Shown here in pieces: positions 51,346 to 61,957 of a DNA stretch of 64,000 bases (the first letter of the stretch is position 1; every line of letters starts with the position of its first letter). The DNA is from Nelumbo lutea (lineage: Eukaryota; Streptophyta; Magnoliopsida; Proteales; Nelumbonaceae): contig JAKGHH010000001.1 in the NCBI GenBank assembly GCA_022828595.1, positions 72,908,401-72,972,400 on the forward strand, read 5' to 3'. A program made the position numbers and the translations under genes. Below the pieces are notes generated by a model. It was not told where the DNA came from. It did no database searches and saw only the letters and a list, made by a program, of their open reading frames with translations.

Positions 51346-52650
51346 GGTTGGAAACGCTACATAGAACCATCGCGTCTTCTTCTCGCCTAGACAAGGCATC
51401 AGCTGCGCGATTAGAGGATCCCGCCTTATATTCCACCTGGAAGTCAAACCCGAGCAGTTTGCTAACCCAATGCTGCTGAGGGGAAGTGGTGAGACGCTGC
51501 TCTAATAGGTATTTGAGGCTGTAATGATCAGTTTTGATGATGAAAGACCGTCCCCACAAATACAGCCTCCAGTGCTGGATGGCTCGGGCAAGGCCGATTA
51601 GTTCGCGCTCATAGGCTGGAAGCTTCAGATGCCGGTCGACCAATCTGCGGATGAAGAAAGCGATCGGGTGCCCTTGCTGCTGTAGTACGGCCCCGATACC
51701 CACTCTGGAAGCATCGCACTCGACTGTAAATTCGAGGGCGTAATTAGGTAATTGCAGGACAAGGGTTGAAGACAGTGCATTTCGCAATGACAGAAAAGCT
51801 TCATCAGCTACGTCGTCCCACCGGAAGGAGTTTCTCTTCAACAGGTTGGTTAACGGGGCTGCCAACACTCCATAGTTCTGTACAAATTTGCAGTAGTAAC
51901 CCGTTAAATCGAGGAACCCGCATAAGGCCTTGGCGGATTGAGGTTTGGGCCATTCTGTTATAGCCTGAATCTTGGAACTATCAACTGTGACACCCTGCCC
52001 ATGGATGATGTGGCCGAGGTAAAGAACCTGTCGTTCCCCGAAGGAGCACTTGGACCGTTTCAGGAATAAGTTGTGTTGGCGTAGGAGTACGAAAACGGTC
52101 CTCAGATGGTGGACATGCTCTACCCATGATTTGTTAACGAGGATACCTTCAAAGAAAACTAAAACAAATTTGCGCAGATGGGGCTAGAATACCTCGTTCG
52201 TTAGTGCCTAAAATGTAGATGGTGCATTGGAGAGTCCGAATGGCATGACTAAAAATTCGAAGTGGCCATGGTGGTGCGAAAAGCAGTCTTCTTCACGTCA
52301 CCGGGAGCCATGCGAACTTGGAAATATCTGGACCTGAGGTCCAACTTAGAGAAATACTGGGCACCATGCAACTCGTCCAGCAGTTCGTCCACAACGGGAA
52401 TAGGGCACTTATCTTTGATCGTCCAGTCATTGAGTTCTCTATAGTCAACACAGAACCTCCATGTTCCATCCCGCTTCGCCACCAACAGAACTGGCGAAGA
52501 GAAGGGGGAGTGACTTTTGCGTATGATCCCTTGGTTCAGCATCGTTATACATTGTTTTTCTATCTCATCCTTCTGCAAGTGAGGGTAGCGATAAGGCCTG
52601 ACAACGACTGGTGCTGAACCCGCCACCAAAGGAATACGACGGTCGCAATC
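51346..52650 (-). pseudogene. Chromovirus reverse transcriptase and RNase H
   Basis: RT runs from about 52650 ([46 protein letters not shown]). A frameshift lies near 52250. The metal-binding DD box reads FFEGILV (codons 52145-52150), so both acids are not kept. RNase H follows (TVECDASRVGIGAVLQQ, YERELIGLARAIQHWR, IIKTDHYSLKYLL, DALSRRE), with its acidic residues present. Confidence 0.88.
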
Positions 52651-52985
52651 TCAGGAAGGGGGAAGGCCATTCGGTTCCTGGAACAGATCTGAAAACTCGG
52701 CGAGAAGTTTTTCCATGGCTGTCGGTTCTGTCTGGAGTGCATGAACCTGCGGTGTCTTTTCATTAACCCTGCAACCGTGCCATGAAACTTGCTTTCCATT
52801 CAGGCGGAAGGTCATGGTGAGTGCGCTGAAGTCCCACAAAATCGGGCCTAGGGTAATTAACCATTTGACCCCGAGAACAATATCGAACCCATCCAATGAG
52901 AGTACAAATAAATCAACAAGAATTAGTTCAGAATTGACCTGTACTGGGACGCCCTTACAAATCCCTGGACTGTGAAAAACACCGA
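52651..52985 (-). pseudogene. Chromovirus protease C-terminal part and linker
   Basis: GVPVQVNSELILVDLFVLSLDGFDIVLGVKWL continues the aspartic protease begun at about 53480-53640 and ends at a stop (52651-52653) just before RT. The two halves are separated by an insertion. Confidence 0.7.
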
Positions 52986-53485
52986 TTTCTCTAGGAGAGA
53001 GAAAAAGGTAGCGAAAATAGGAAGAAGAGAACTTGAAGAAATTCTGAAAATCTGAAGTATGAAATTCATTCATAATTCTGGGAAATAGCAGTATTTATAA
53101 TACATTGAGAAATTATAAAAGAACTAGGAAAAGAAATTAGATTTGATCTAAACATCTCAAACTTGTAGATAGGATCGAACTCTTCTTGACTTGATCTCCC
53201 CCGTCCGATCTTCCTTGATCTTATCCATGCATGAATCTTGGATTATCTAGAATTCTTGAATTCTTGATGAGTCTTGGATTCTTTGAATTCTTGATGAGTC
53301 TTGGATTCTTTGAATTCTTGATGAGTCTTGAATTCTTGAATTCTTGATGGATCTTGAATTCTTGAATTTTGATAATTCTTGAATTCTTGAATTATCTTGG
53401 GATAATCTTGAATTCTTGACTTATCTTGGATTCTTTGAGTTCTTTGGCTTATCTTGAATTCTTCCCATGAGTTGTCGCCCATATG
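52972..53485 (-). mobile_element. Nested LTR-like insertion inside protease
   Basis: It splits the protease frame. On the minus strand it starts near TGGGCGACAACTC, holds a minisatellite (about 53243-53470, period 27 bp around GAATTCTTGATGAGTCTTGG), a TATA-like ATTATAAATAC at about 53092-53102 and a leader ending GAAATCGGTGTTTTTCACA. This is the layout of an LTR, so a solo LTR is likely. No target duplication was found. Confidence 0.5.
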
Positions 53486-54687
53486 ATGAGATGGGCCTCC
53501 ATCAGCAGGGCTGCATGTTCACTTATGAAGTTGTGTGTGCTCCCTGAATCGACGAGAATGCGCACCGGATGACCTGCGATCTGTGCTTGTAATTACATGG
53601 TCTGAGAGGTTTTAATACCGGTGATCGCATGGAGAGAGATCTCTGGTTCGAATTTGACAGGTTCCCCTTCCTCCTCCTCTTGCTCATCTATGAGAAGGCA
53701 AAAAGGCCTCTTGCATCTATGTCCTACCGAGTAGAGGTCATCACAGTTGAAACATTGACCTCTCACTCAGCGCTCTGCCATTTTTGCCCTGGTCAAGCGC
53801 TTGATGGGAGGAGTGACCATGTAACTGCCTGTACTTGTCACTACTCTAGAGGTGGTGGTCGTGGGAGGTTTCATTTCCCGGCTGGTAGCAGAAGAGGGAG
53901 TCGTTGCTACTTGTCTTGGGGGCACCCATGAGTTCGGTGGACGACCCACATTAAAAATTCCGTGGTTGAGCTGTAACTTGCGCTTAGATGCGCAGGCTAA
54001 GTTCATGGGTGTGACCAAATTTGGGGGGTTCTGCATCTCGACATCCACTCGCAGGGGTTCTGCTAACCCTACTGTGAACATATCTACTTGCTGGTCTGGT
54101 CGCACGGAGGATGCCCTCGCGAGGAGGGTTTGGAACTATCGCTGGTATTCAGTAACTGTTTCGGTTAGTTTAAGGTTAATTAGCTCGCCCAGTGGGTTGC
54201 TGGTCAATGGGGGTCCGAACCGAAGAAGGCAATAGGATTTAAACTGGGGCCAACTGAGCCCGGGTTCTTCTTGCTCTAACCGATAAAACCAAAGTTGTGC
54301 TTCTTCTGTTAAATGAAAGGCGGCTAGGCTTATCTTGTCCCGGTCATTTGTTCGTTGATTCCGGAAGAACTGCTCGCAGCGATACAGCCAGCCTAGGGGG
54401 TCTCCGTTGCCGTTGTACGATGGGAACTCCAGCCTGCTGTACTTGGGGATGATGGCTGCTCCATGGCCGACGGGCTACTGTTTGCCGGAAGACTCTGGCA
54501 GATCTGGCTGGCGGTCGTTAGCTGCTGTCCCTCCATCAGAGTTCCTTTCCCTGCTGGAAAGAAACATCTCCATTAGTCGCCGCAGTTCTCGCACTTCACC
54601 TTTGATCTCACGAACTTCAGAGTTGGTCTCCACGAGTTGGTGCTCGAGGTCGTGGACCCTGGAAGGTAGCTGCTCCAGATCTCCCAT
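53486..54687 (-). pseudogene. Chromovirus gag and protease start
   Basis: Gag starts at the ATG at 54687 (MGDLEQLPSRVHDLEHQL, a coiled-coil-like N-terminus). A stop lies near 54475, then comes the capsid-type part (GWLYRCEQFFRNQRTNDRD, FHLTEEAQLWFYRLE). A zinc knuckle CFNCDDLYSVGHRC lies near 53705-53755. The protease active site LVDSGSTHNFI is near 53525-53555. Several stops. Confidence 0.82.
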
Positions 54688-54695
54688 GACGCCTT

Positions 54696-54707
54696 GCTCT
54701 GATACCA
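54696..54707 (-). other. Primer binding site, initiator Met tRNA type
   Basis: TGGTATCAGAGC on the minus strand, three bases inside the 5' LTR, complementary to the 3' end of plant initiator tRNA-Met. Confidence 0.9.
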
Positions 54708-54710
54708 AGT

Positions 54711-55252
54711 TGTTGAGGGCCTGGGAATAGGATCTCATCACGGGTCGGTCCACGGGAAAAACCTCCTGTTTTCCCTTGTTCCTTCCTGCTCGTGATGAAC
54801 CTATCTTGGCGCCTTTGGTGATTTGTCCAAGAGATTACCAACTCTCCTAACTCACTCTTGACTGAATAATTTAATATCTCATTCAATAATGGGGTCTCCT
54901 TAAATAGGAGATTACAAGAGTCCTAATCAAGGGGAGTCTCCTTGTTGAATAGGGAGACTTCCAGTTCTATCTTGCTAAGGATAAGATAAGCTAATCCTAA
55001 TCTGATAAGCTACTAACAAGATAAGATAAGATAAGCTAATCCTAATCTGATAAGCTATTAACAAGATAAGATAAGAGATAAGAACAATAAGATAAGAACA
55101 AGCAAAATGAGCTAATCTAATCTAGATAAGGCTGCTGTTGCCGGATTGGGTAGGATGAGCATCACTGAATCCTTGCTGCTGCTGGCAGTGGGCCCGGGGC
55201 CTGTTGCTGCCGGCGGCAATGGTACGTCTTCCCGAAGAAGGCGTCCATAACA
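54711..55252 (-). repeat. 5' LTR of the chromovirus
   Basis: Pair of the LTR at 50147-50674. It has one extra 14-bp copy of an AATAAGATAAGAAC word near 55083-55097. Confidence 0.92.
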
Positions 55253-55755
55253 GCTCCACGTGGGGAAATAGCTACAAAAAAGCAGTAAATATTAGATAGC
55301 AACCAAAATAAAAGAAAAAAGTGATTAAACAACTGGAGATGGTAAGTCTTTTTGTTCTTTTTTTTTTCAGAAAGAACAAGTTAAAATTATAGTAATGATG
55401 TCAGAATATAACCCATGCATAGCCAGAAGCTATGCAAAGAGCCTAGCTGAACCCATTTAGCAAAAGCAAAAATATTATTCTTTGAAGAAAAAAGTAACAT
55501 GGGGAAAATATAATTGTACTGAGCTTCCCATAACAGTTTTACCAAAGTATCATTGGGAAGATAGGAATTGCAACTTCTTCAGAGTGGGAACAACATAACC
55601 ACAAGTGACTTCTCCCTCTTCTTTGAGTTCATGGGTGTAGATACACTAAAGGGCTGTACTTAATCAAATTTCAACCCATAGTTAAAAAGGCAGAAAGAAA
55701 AACCATGGGGCATCACTTTTAAGTATAAAAAACTATACACCAAGAGAAGGGTTAA
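55253..55755. other. Sequence between chromovirus and LINE
   Basis: AT-rich; no feature is recognised. Confidence 0.35.
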
Positions 55756-57022
55756 AGAAAATCTCCACCAATATTGATGCTTCTTCAGACCCTTGGCTGT
55801 CCCATGATGTGGATATATCTAATTTGTCTCATAGTTTCAGATCTTTGAAAGTGGCGGAGATCATCAACCATCATTCTATGACTTGGAACCATCGACTGGT
55901 GAATCAACTTTTCTCACCCCATGCAGCTCAAGAAATATTATCCTTAAATCTCCCTTTGCACAGTAATATTATGGAGGACCAGTTGGTTTGGACCTTACCC
56001 CTCACGGGCAATTCACCACCTCCTCTGACCATCGGCTCCTTCTTTCGGAACTCCCTAGCTTCTCAAAGGAGAATTTCTTGTATGGGGACTGTGAATGGTC
56101 CAAGTTCTGGAAACTCAAGTGGACCTGTCCCAAAATCATGATGTTTCTTTGGAGGGCTTTAAATGATGCTCTCCCCCACACAGCAGAGACTCAAAGTTTG
56201 GAAGTACAATTTTGATGCTTGTTGCCCATTTTGTATGACTGGTGAGGAATCAGCTGAACATCTATTACTCAAGTGCCCTACTGCAAAACTGGCTTGGTTT
56301 GGCTCTGATTTGGGTATCCGAACTGAGTTATTTCAGTCTCTACCAGAGTTTCTTTCCTTCTTGATCTCCCCGGGGACCCCCTCTAAGTCCTCCCCATATC
56401 CTCCTTACCTATTAGCATTTTCCATCTTGTGGCATCTTTGGCTGGCGCGTAATGCATTCTTATTTCAGAATGATGTTTGGTCTCCTGATCTGATTCTTAT
56501 TAGGCCCGAGAAATTGTCAATCAATCTTTGGTTGGGGTCCTTCCTAACGCTGATGATCCGTCTGCTGCTTCAGCTCCTTCTCCCCCTATCAGGTGGTCAA
56601 GATAAATTTCGATGGTGCCACTTCTTCAGATCATGCAGCTGCTGGTTGTATCATCAGGGACCATCATGGAACTTTGATTTTTGCTCGAGCTGTTCCTCTC
56701 TGTCCGTGCTCTGCCTTGGAATCTGAGACTCGTGTTCTGATTGAAAGTCTGCAGTTTGCAATTTCTTGTGGCATTTCCAAGGCAATTTTTGAAGGTGACT
56801 GTGATACTCTGACTAACTTCTTGATGGAGGATTCTGGTAATCCTCCAAGATCGACGAACAAGGCGGCTCATTCCTTAGCTCGGTTTGGTTTGACTTGTTC
56901 TTCTTCTTGTACTTGGTCATCTATTCCTGTATTCTTGAAGAAAATTGTAGAAGAAGAGTCTATTGAGTTATCTAATGAATTCTAGGCTATTTGGCCTTTT
57001 CATCAAAAAAAAAAAAAAAAGA
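55756..57022 (+). mobile_element. LINE 3' end with internal deletions
   Basis: Begins in the linker (SSDPWLSHDVD, VAEIINHHSMTWN), then KWTCPKIMMFLWRALNDALP, the zf-RVT CCPFCMTGEESAEHLLLKCP near 56220-56280, WLARNAFLFQND, and RNase H at 56590-56985 (KINFDGATSSDHAAAGCI, ESETRVLIESLQFA, EGDCDTLTNFLMED). About 25-30 residues of RNase H are missing before NKAAHSLARFGL. The stop is followed by a poly-A tail (57006-57020). Frameshifts near 56030, 56215 and 56600. Dead. Confidence 0.85.
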
Positions 57023-57779
57023 AAAGAAAACTCCACCCAGTACCATCCTCAAGGAATGAAGAATAAAAGACTCAAAATTTGAGCCTTGACGTTTTCAGAC
57101 TTTATCCTAACTATTTGAGGTAAGCTTACAGCTATATGAATTATGTTCCCACTTCCAACATTCCATAGAACCTTGAGTGGTTCAAGCATAATCCCTAACA
57201 GCAGGGGTAAAAGTTTGTAACAATAAATAAGAAAAAGTTCGGAAACATGCATTGACCAATGCCATAACAGTAAGGGTGGTTTATCATGTAAGCAGAAGGC
57301 CAATGAGGGGCTGTGCTTACCCATCTGATATTAGAAGTATGATGATGGGTAAGGACGTCTTGTTCACAGCCAACGCTATTGATCATCTCCAAAGAAGGCT
57401 GTAAATTTTGATACTATATTGAGGCAGAGACTGTCGAGTCATCCATTAAGATTGCATTGCAGAGAACAACATTATTGTTTATGACCAGCTTGACTTCTCG
57501 ATAAAGTAAGAAGAACACATAATATCAATCAATGAGCATTAGAACCTAAATGTTGAGAAATATCAGAAGTGAATCAATTACTGATAAGAAATAGAAGAGA
57601 GAAGAAGCTTAAAGACCACATGATTACAACTATTAATACCCGGAAAGCAATCAATCTCAGCGGCTGTAGACAACAGTAAATCATTAGCCGAATTTGATAG
57701 GGACCTTGAAAACCCACCAGATGATTCAACCGAGCAATTGCATTTGCTTGCCAACCCTGTTGAAGTTGAACCTCAATCA
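57023..57779. other. Gene-free stretch
   Basis: No feature is recognised. Confidence 0.35.
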
Positions 57780-58115
57780 CCTCCTTTGGCAGTTGCAGTG
57801 ACAGCATTATTCCTCTGAAGAACGAGACTTTTTAGAGATTCACAAGCTGCTCTTTTTCGTCCATCCCCAGCCTTGTCGTTGAAACAGTGAAGGAGGCAGA
57901 CGAGATAGCTACTGGCGTTGTCTTGTAGAATGCGATGGAGGGCGGTATAAAGTCCATGCCATTTATTGGGGGTGGAGAAGACTTATTGAGAGAAGATGTT
58001 GTTGAGGTGAGTAGGCATTAATTAGACGCAGAGTTCGAGCTGGGAGCGGAAAGGGAGAAGGTGGGAAGGAGGTCTGTGGTTGTTGTAGCCTTGTGGCGCT
58101 GATCTTCCATGGCGA
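57780..58115 (-). pseudogene. Possible remnant of an unknown gene
   Basis: One minus-strand frame at about 57790-57985 reads like ordinary protein: WHGLYTALHRILQDNASSYL, then LLHCFNDKAGDGRKRAACES and LKSLVLQRNNAVTATAKG, ending at a stop. The same frame upstream (PFRSQLELCV) is cut by two stops near 58022 and 57985. I do not recognise the family. It may be a broken exon or chance. Confidence 0.25.
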
Positions 58116-61100
58116 GACCGAAGTCGACGTAGCCCGTTAAGTGATGCTTTTGTTCGAGTCGTCTAGGAAACGTGAGGGAGAACATTCTCTAGATAAATGA
58201 ATTTATAATAATAAGTAGATGCCGGGAGCGAGAGCGACAGAGAAGGAGAAAGAGAAGTTACAGTGGAGGATGGGAGATGGTTTTCCGACGCCTCTGGGGC
58301 TGTGGAGGATGAAAAGGTTGAGAGAAATGGTGGTGCACGCCTTAATCACCATTTTCTTCTTTTCTTCTTTAGCCTCTCTAGTCCCAAACCCAATCGTCTG
58401 TCCACTTTTGAATTACATTTCCAAAATGTTTTTCTTTGATCGTTAAATCAACAATCAGCGATTATCACTAAACTCTTTCACTGTTCCACAACAAGCAAAC
58501 AGGGGCTCCTGAAAGCTAAAGCTGAACACTTCGCAGCCTTTGCTTAATAGGCTTGAACCAACTGAAGTGGCCCTTTTGACTTTTGAGAACTTGGTTGGCC
58601 CAGCAGCCCAGGTGCCAAGATCACTGTAGCTTGATTCAACCCTGAAATGTGAAATGTTAGAAGCTGAACAGAGTTTACAAATAAAACTCTGGCGGTGAGC
58701 TTTTGTTGGATACTTAGATGGGATAGAACATAGAAGGGATGGAAAGAATCTGATACTTGGATACTTGCCTGATCCCCAAAAGTCGGTATTGAAACAGCAA
58801 TATCTTCCTAGTCTAATCTGTATCTACTTGATTGGCTTGCTTCACTAATAAGAATCTGATATATCACATCTTGGTCTTCCTAATCTAAATACATCTTGTC
58901 TCTTGTCTGTTAAGCATTGTTGTTGCCTTCATGGGAGTAAGAACATGTCCTCGATTCTTTAATTGGTCTCTAAAGCCAATTGAAATTAATAAGACAGAAT
59001 TTTGGTTTTCGCTTTGATGTAGTAAGCATGCATGCACAATAGGGATGAAGCAGTTCTTTTAATGAAAAGACCATAGATCTCTCTTTCTTAGGTCATTTAC
59101 AAAAGTCACTTTGGCCTACGATAATATGATGCAAGCCAACAGTTTTTCACAGACAAGGTTCCTGTTCTTTTTTCTTTAGTAGAAGACTAGAAGGTAACAT
59201 ATTTCTTGGAGATATCTCAAAATCAGAGAAAAATAACTAGTTTAAATTAAGCAAGTGGAATTGGTGAAAGGGGTGCAAGTCAGGTTGCCCCATTTGAAGA
59301 ATTTCGACTACATTGGGGATCGGGTTTGTACTCGAGAAAATTCAAAATTCAGCAAAATTTCAACCAACCAGACCCAAGCTGCATCCCTAACTAGTGTTGG
59401 TCAATTAATTTATTCAAAGCATAAGTGTCAAGTGGGGATGTTTTTTTTTCTTGCATAAGGCTGCATTCCAATGGATACAACTAGCAAAAGTAGTTCATAT
59501 GTAGTAGTAGGATGTGTAAGCTTGTAATGGAGTTTCTGGTAGCACCAGACTGCATTTTACTTGAAGGTGGTGGTTTACACTTTACAGCATTAGCATTCTT
59601 GAAATGCTGGCAATACCATGCACTCTTACAATGTTGGTAGAGGATATTAATCAGTTAGATCAGATGAATCAACATCTCAGACCAGGAGGAGAATGACTAC
59701 AATTGTTTTCCTTCCCATGTTGGTGCATTGTGGGCTAAGATTCCCCCTGTTTTGGCCATTGCATTAGATGTTTGTGTTAGGCAAGCTACCCCATGGTTGT
59801 TGCAGTCTTATTTTCTCTCTGGATTGCCAGGAAAGAAAGAAAGAAACAGAAAAGATCCAACTCCCCAATTTCTTTTTTGCTTCTTGTTCCTTCAAAATTA
59901 ATTTTGTTTTAATTAAAGTTCTATTTGGAAACTGAAAACCTAAATGCCCTACTTGACAGTGTGAAATACATGGAATATGCTCAAGACCAGTAATCAACAA
60001 GAATAAGCCTCGCTTAATTCATGGCTTCTATCAGCAAGCAGAGAGAGTAACTAGAGCTGGAGTTACCCATTTCCAAATGACCCTATCCAGTTGCATCAAT
60101 CTTTAATTCCCCATTACCAAAATATAAATCAACACTGTCCTCTAGGTTGTTCATAAAGTTGAAGAGGAAAAGGTTCTTTGCATTACTCCTCAATTTCCCT
60201 TTCTTGGACCACCCTTTCACATTTTCTGTGAGGGACAATATAGCCAGCCCAGACTTTCCATTTGTAGGTATGCTCATGCCCTTGTCAACTTCAACATTTA
60301 TGTGCAAGGATATGGTCCTTTTCCTAAACAAACCAAATATTGCGACTAGATAAGAGGTGAGAGGGACAAATCAAGATTGGTGGAAATCCTTTAACCATAA
60401 CTTTTCCCCTCCTCCATAATCTGGTGACAAGCTTGATCCCAAGGTGATCAAGAGCCCAACCCAAGCTTGGCTATAGCTTGACTACTAACTTATTTGATAG
60501 AAACCCACATCTCAATATATGTGTCTGAAAGCTTGAACTCTGGGGAACTTCATTTCATCAATGAATTCATTTGAAGTTTAATTTTGATTTGTTTAAAACC
60601 TACTAATTCAATATGGCAAGTGCCATCCTTTTGTTGAAAATTCCAACCATTTAGTTTTCAGGATGCATATCAAAAAGAGGTTGCTGCAAAATGGACATCA
60701 GTCCCCTGATTAGACTAGTACACTGGCAAGCCTTCTTTCTTCTTTTTCTATGGAGTAGCCTATTTGAAGTTAAACTCTGCAGATAGGGCGGTGGCACAAC
60801 ACCTTTTAAAGTAATGCTTTGTGGTTGTCATGAGGTACAGGGGGCCCTCACTGAACTGAAGCATCTGAAGCTGAAGGGCAGGACGGAATATACTCTTCTG
60901 TGACATGGAACGCATAAAATGTTGTGTAAATGCTCACATGATTCAACCTCTACACTGCCCAACCATGAGAGTGTCATTCCTGAACTGATTGTTGGGATTG
61001 TTGAGATGTTGACAAGGAGAAATTATCAAATATTTGTGATCCAAATGAGCTATGGCTTGAATAATCAGTAGTGTGATTACCTAAAAACACACACACACAC

Positions 61101-61457
61101 AGAGATGTTGCAGTGTTTCTACTTCTTTTTCTTGTCGATCAGCAACTTTTGATTAATTCTTATCCCTGTAAATAACACAAAACTTTTAAGATACAGTATC
61201 TGATAAAAATGGAACCTATATACTCAGTAAAGCTAAAATAATTCATACTGAAGATATACGTACCCAATTGAATCGCTTCTTCTTAAAGTGATATATTCGT
61301 TGGGGAAAAATATGAATGCTGATAAACTTGGTCCAGAATTTCAGGCAATGAACTGACTTCAAGTGATAGAGAAAACCAAAATAAAATGATTTCATTATAA
61401 CTAGATTGTTTCAAAGTCCCAGTATTATGTAGGACCTGATATACAGAAGTTGACAAC
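58116..61457. other. Gene-free stretch
   Basis: Only short frames. The 82-codon minus-strand frame at 60083-60331 has mixed composition but no known domain. A short (CA)n run lies at about 61086-61102. Confidence 0.4.
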
Positions 61458-61957
61458 TAGACCTGTTCATGGGCCAGGTAGCCCGATGGCCCGGCCAACA
61501 TCCTGGTCGGGCTTGGACATCTAATTAGGCCCACGGACCTGACCTCGGGCCCAAAACAGCAAGCCCGACTGTGTTTCGGGCCGGGCTCAGAATTTGTCAA
61601 AAAAGTCCGGCCCACATCTCGGTCGGGCTTGGACATATAATTAAGCCCGCGGGCCTGACCTTGGGCCCAAAACAGCAATCCCGACTGTGTTTCGGGCCGA
61701 GCTCGGGATTTGTCAAAAAAGCCCGGCCCGAGCCCAAGCCAGTATTATATATTTTATAAAATATATAATATTTATTAGAATATATATATGTATTAATAAT
61801 TTAATATATATACATTTTTTTTTCTTTATAATCTCTCTCTTTTTCTATTCAGCCGCTTCAGCAATAGCAGCGGGCATGAGCTAGACTTCGGGCTTAGACT
61901 TGAACCTTAGAAAAATCTGTTAATACAGAATAAAAGCCCGGCCCATAAACAGGTCTA
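61458..61957. mobile_element. GC-word hAT-like MITE with internal duplication
   Basis: The ends TAGACCTGTTCATGGGCC and GGCCCATAAACAGGTCTA are inverted at 17 of 18 positions. Flanking 8-mers TTGACAAC and TTCAAAAC agree at 6 of 8, as for an old hAT duplication. Inside, a 116-bp block (TCGGGCTTGGACAT at 61507 and 61623) is repeated, followed by an AT-rich core. The short frames seen here come from the GGCCCGG words and are not genes. Confidence 0.75.

Larger units (their letters stand above)
50147..55252 (-). mobile_element. Ty3/gypsy chromovirus with both LTRs, defective
   Basis: The LTRs at 50147-50674 (3') and 54711-55252 (5') both begin TG and end CA, and are bounded by GCTTC and GCTCC, a 4/5 match for a 5-bp duplication. 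Between them, on the minus strand, are PBS, gag, protease, RT, RNase H, an integrase remnant, a chromodomain-like end and a polypurine tract. By eye the LTRs differ at about 20 positions plus a 14-bp indel, so the insertion is not recent. The 5.1-kb length would be usual for a compact chromovirus, but it includes about 0.5 kb of foreign insert and lacks most of integrase. Many stops make it inactive. Confidence 0.93.

Noticed and set aside
53243..53482. Frame with nine-residue repeats, looking like a repeat protein
   Set aside because: It is the translation of a 27-bp minisatellite inside an LTR-like insert.
61457..61884. Several 62-73-codon frames with internal sequence repeats
   Set aside because: They are translations of GGCCCGG words in a MITE; the repeated protein segments reflect its 116-bp duplication.
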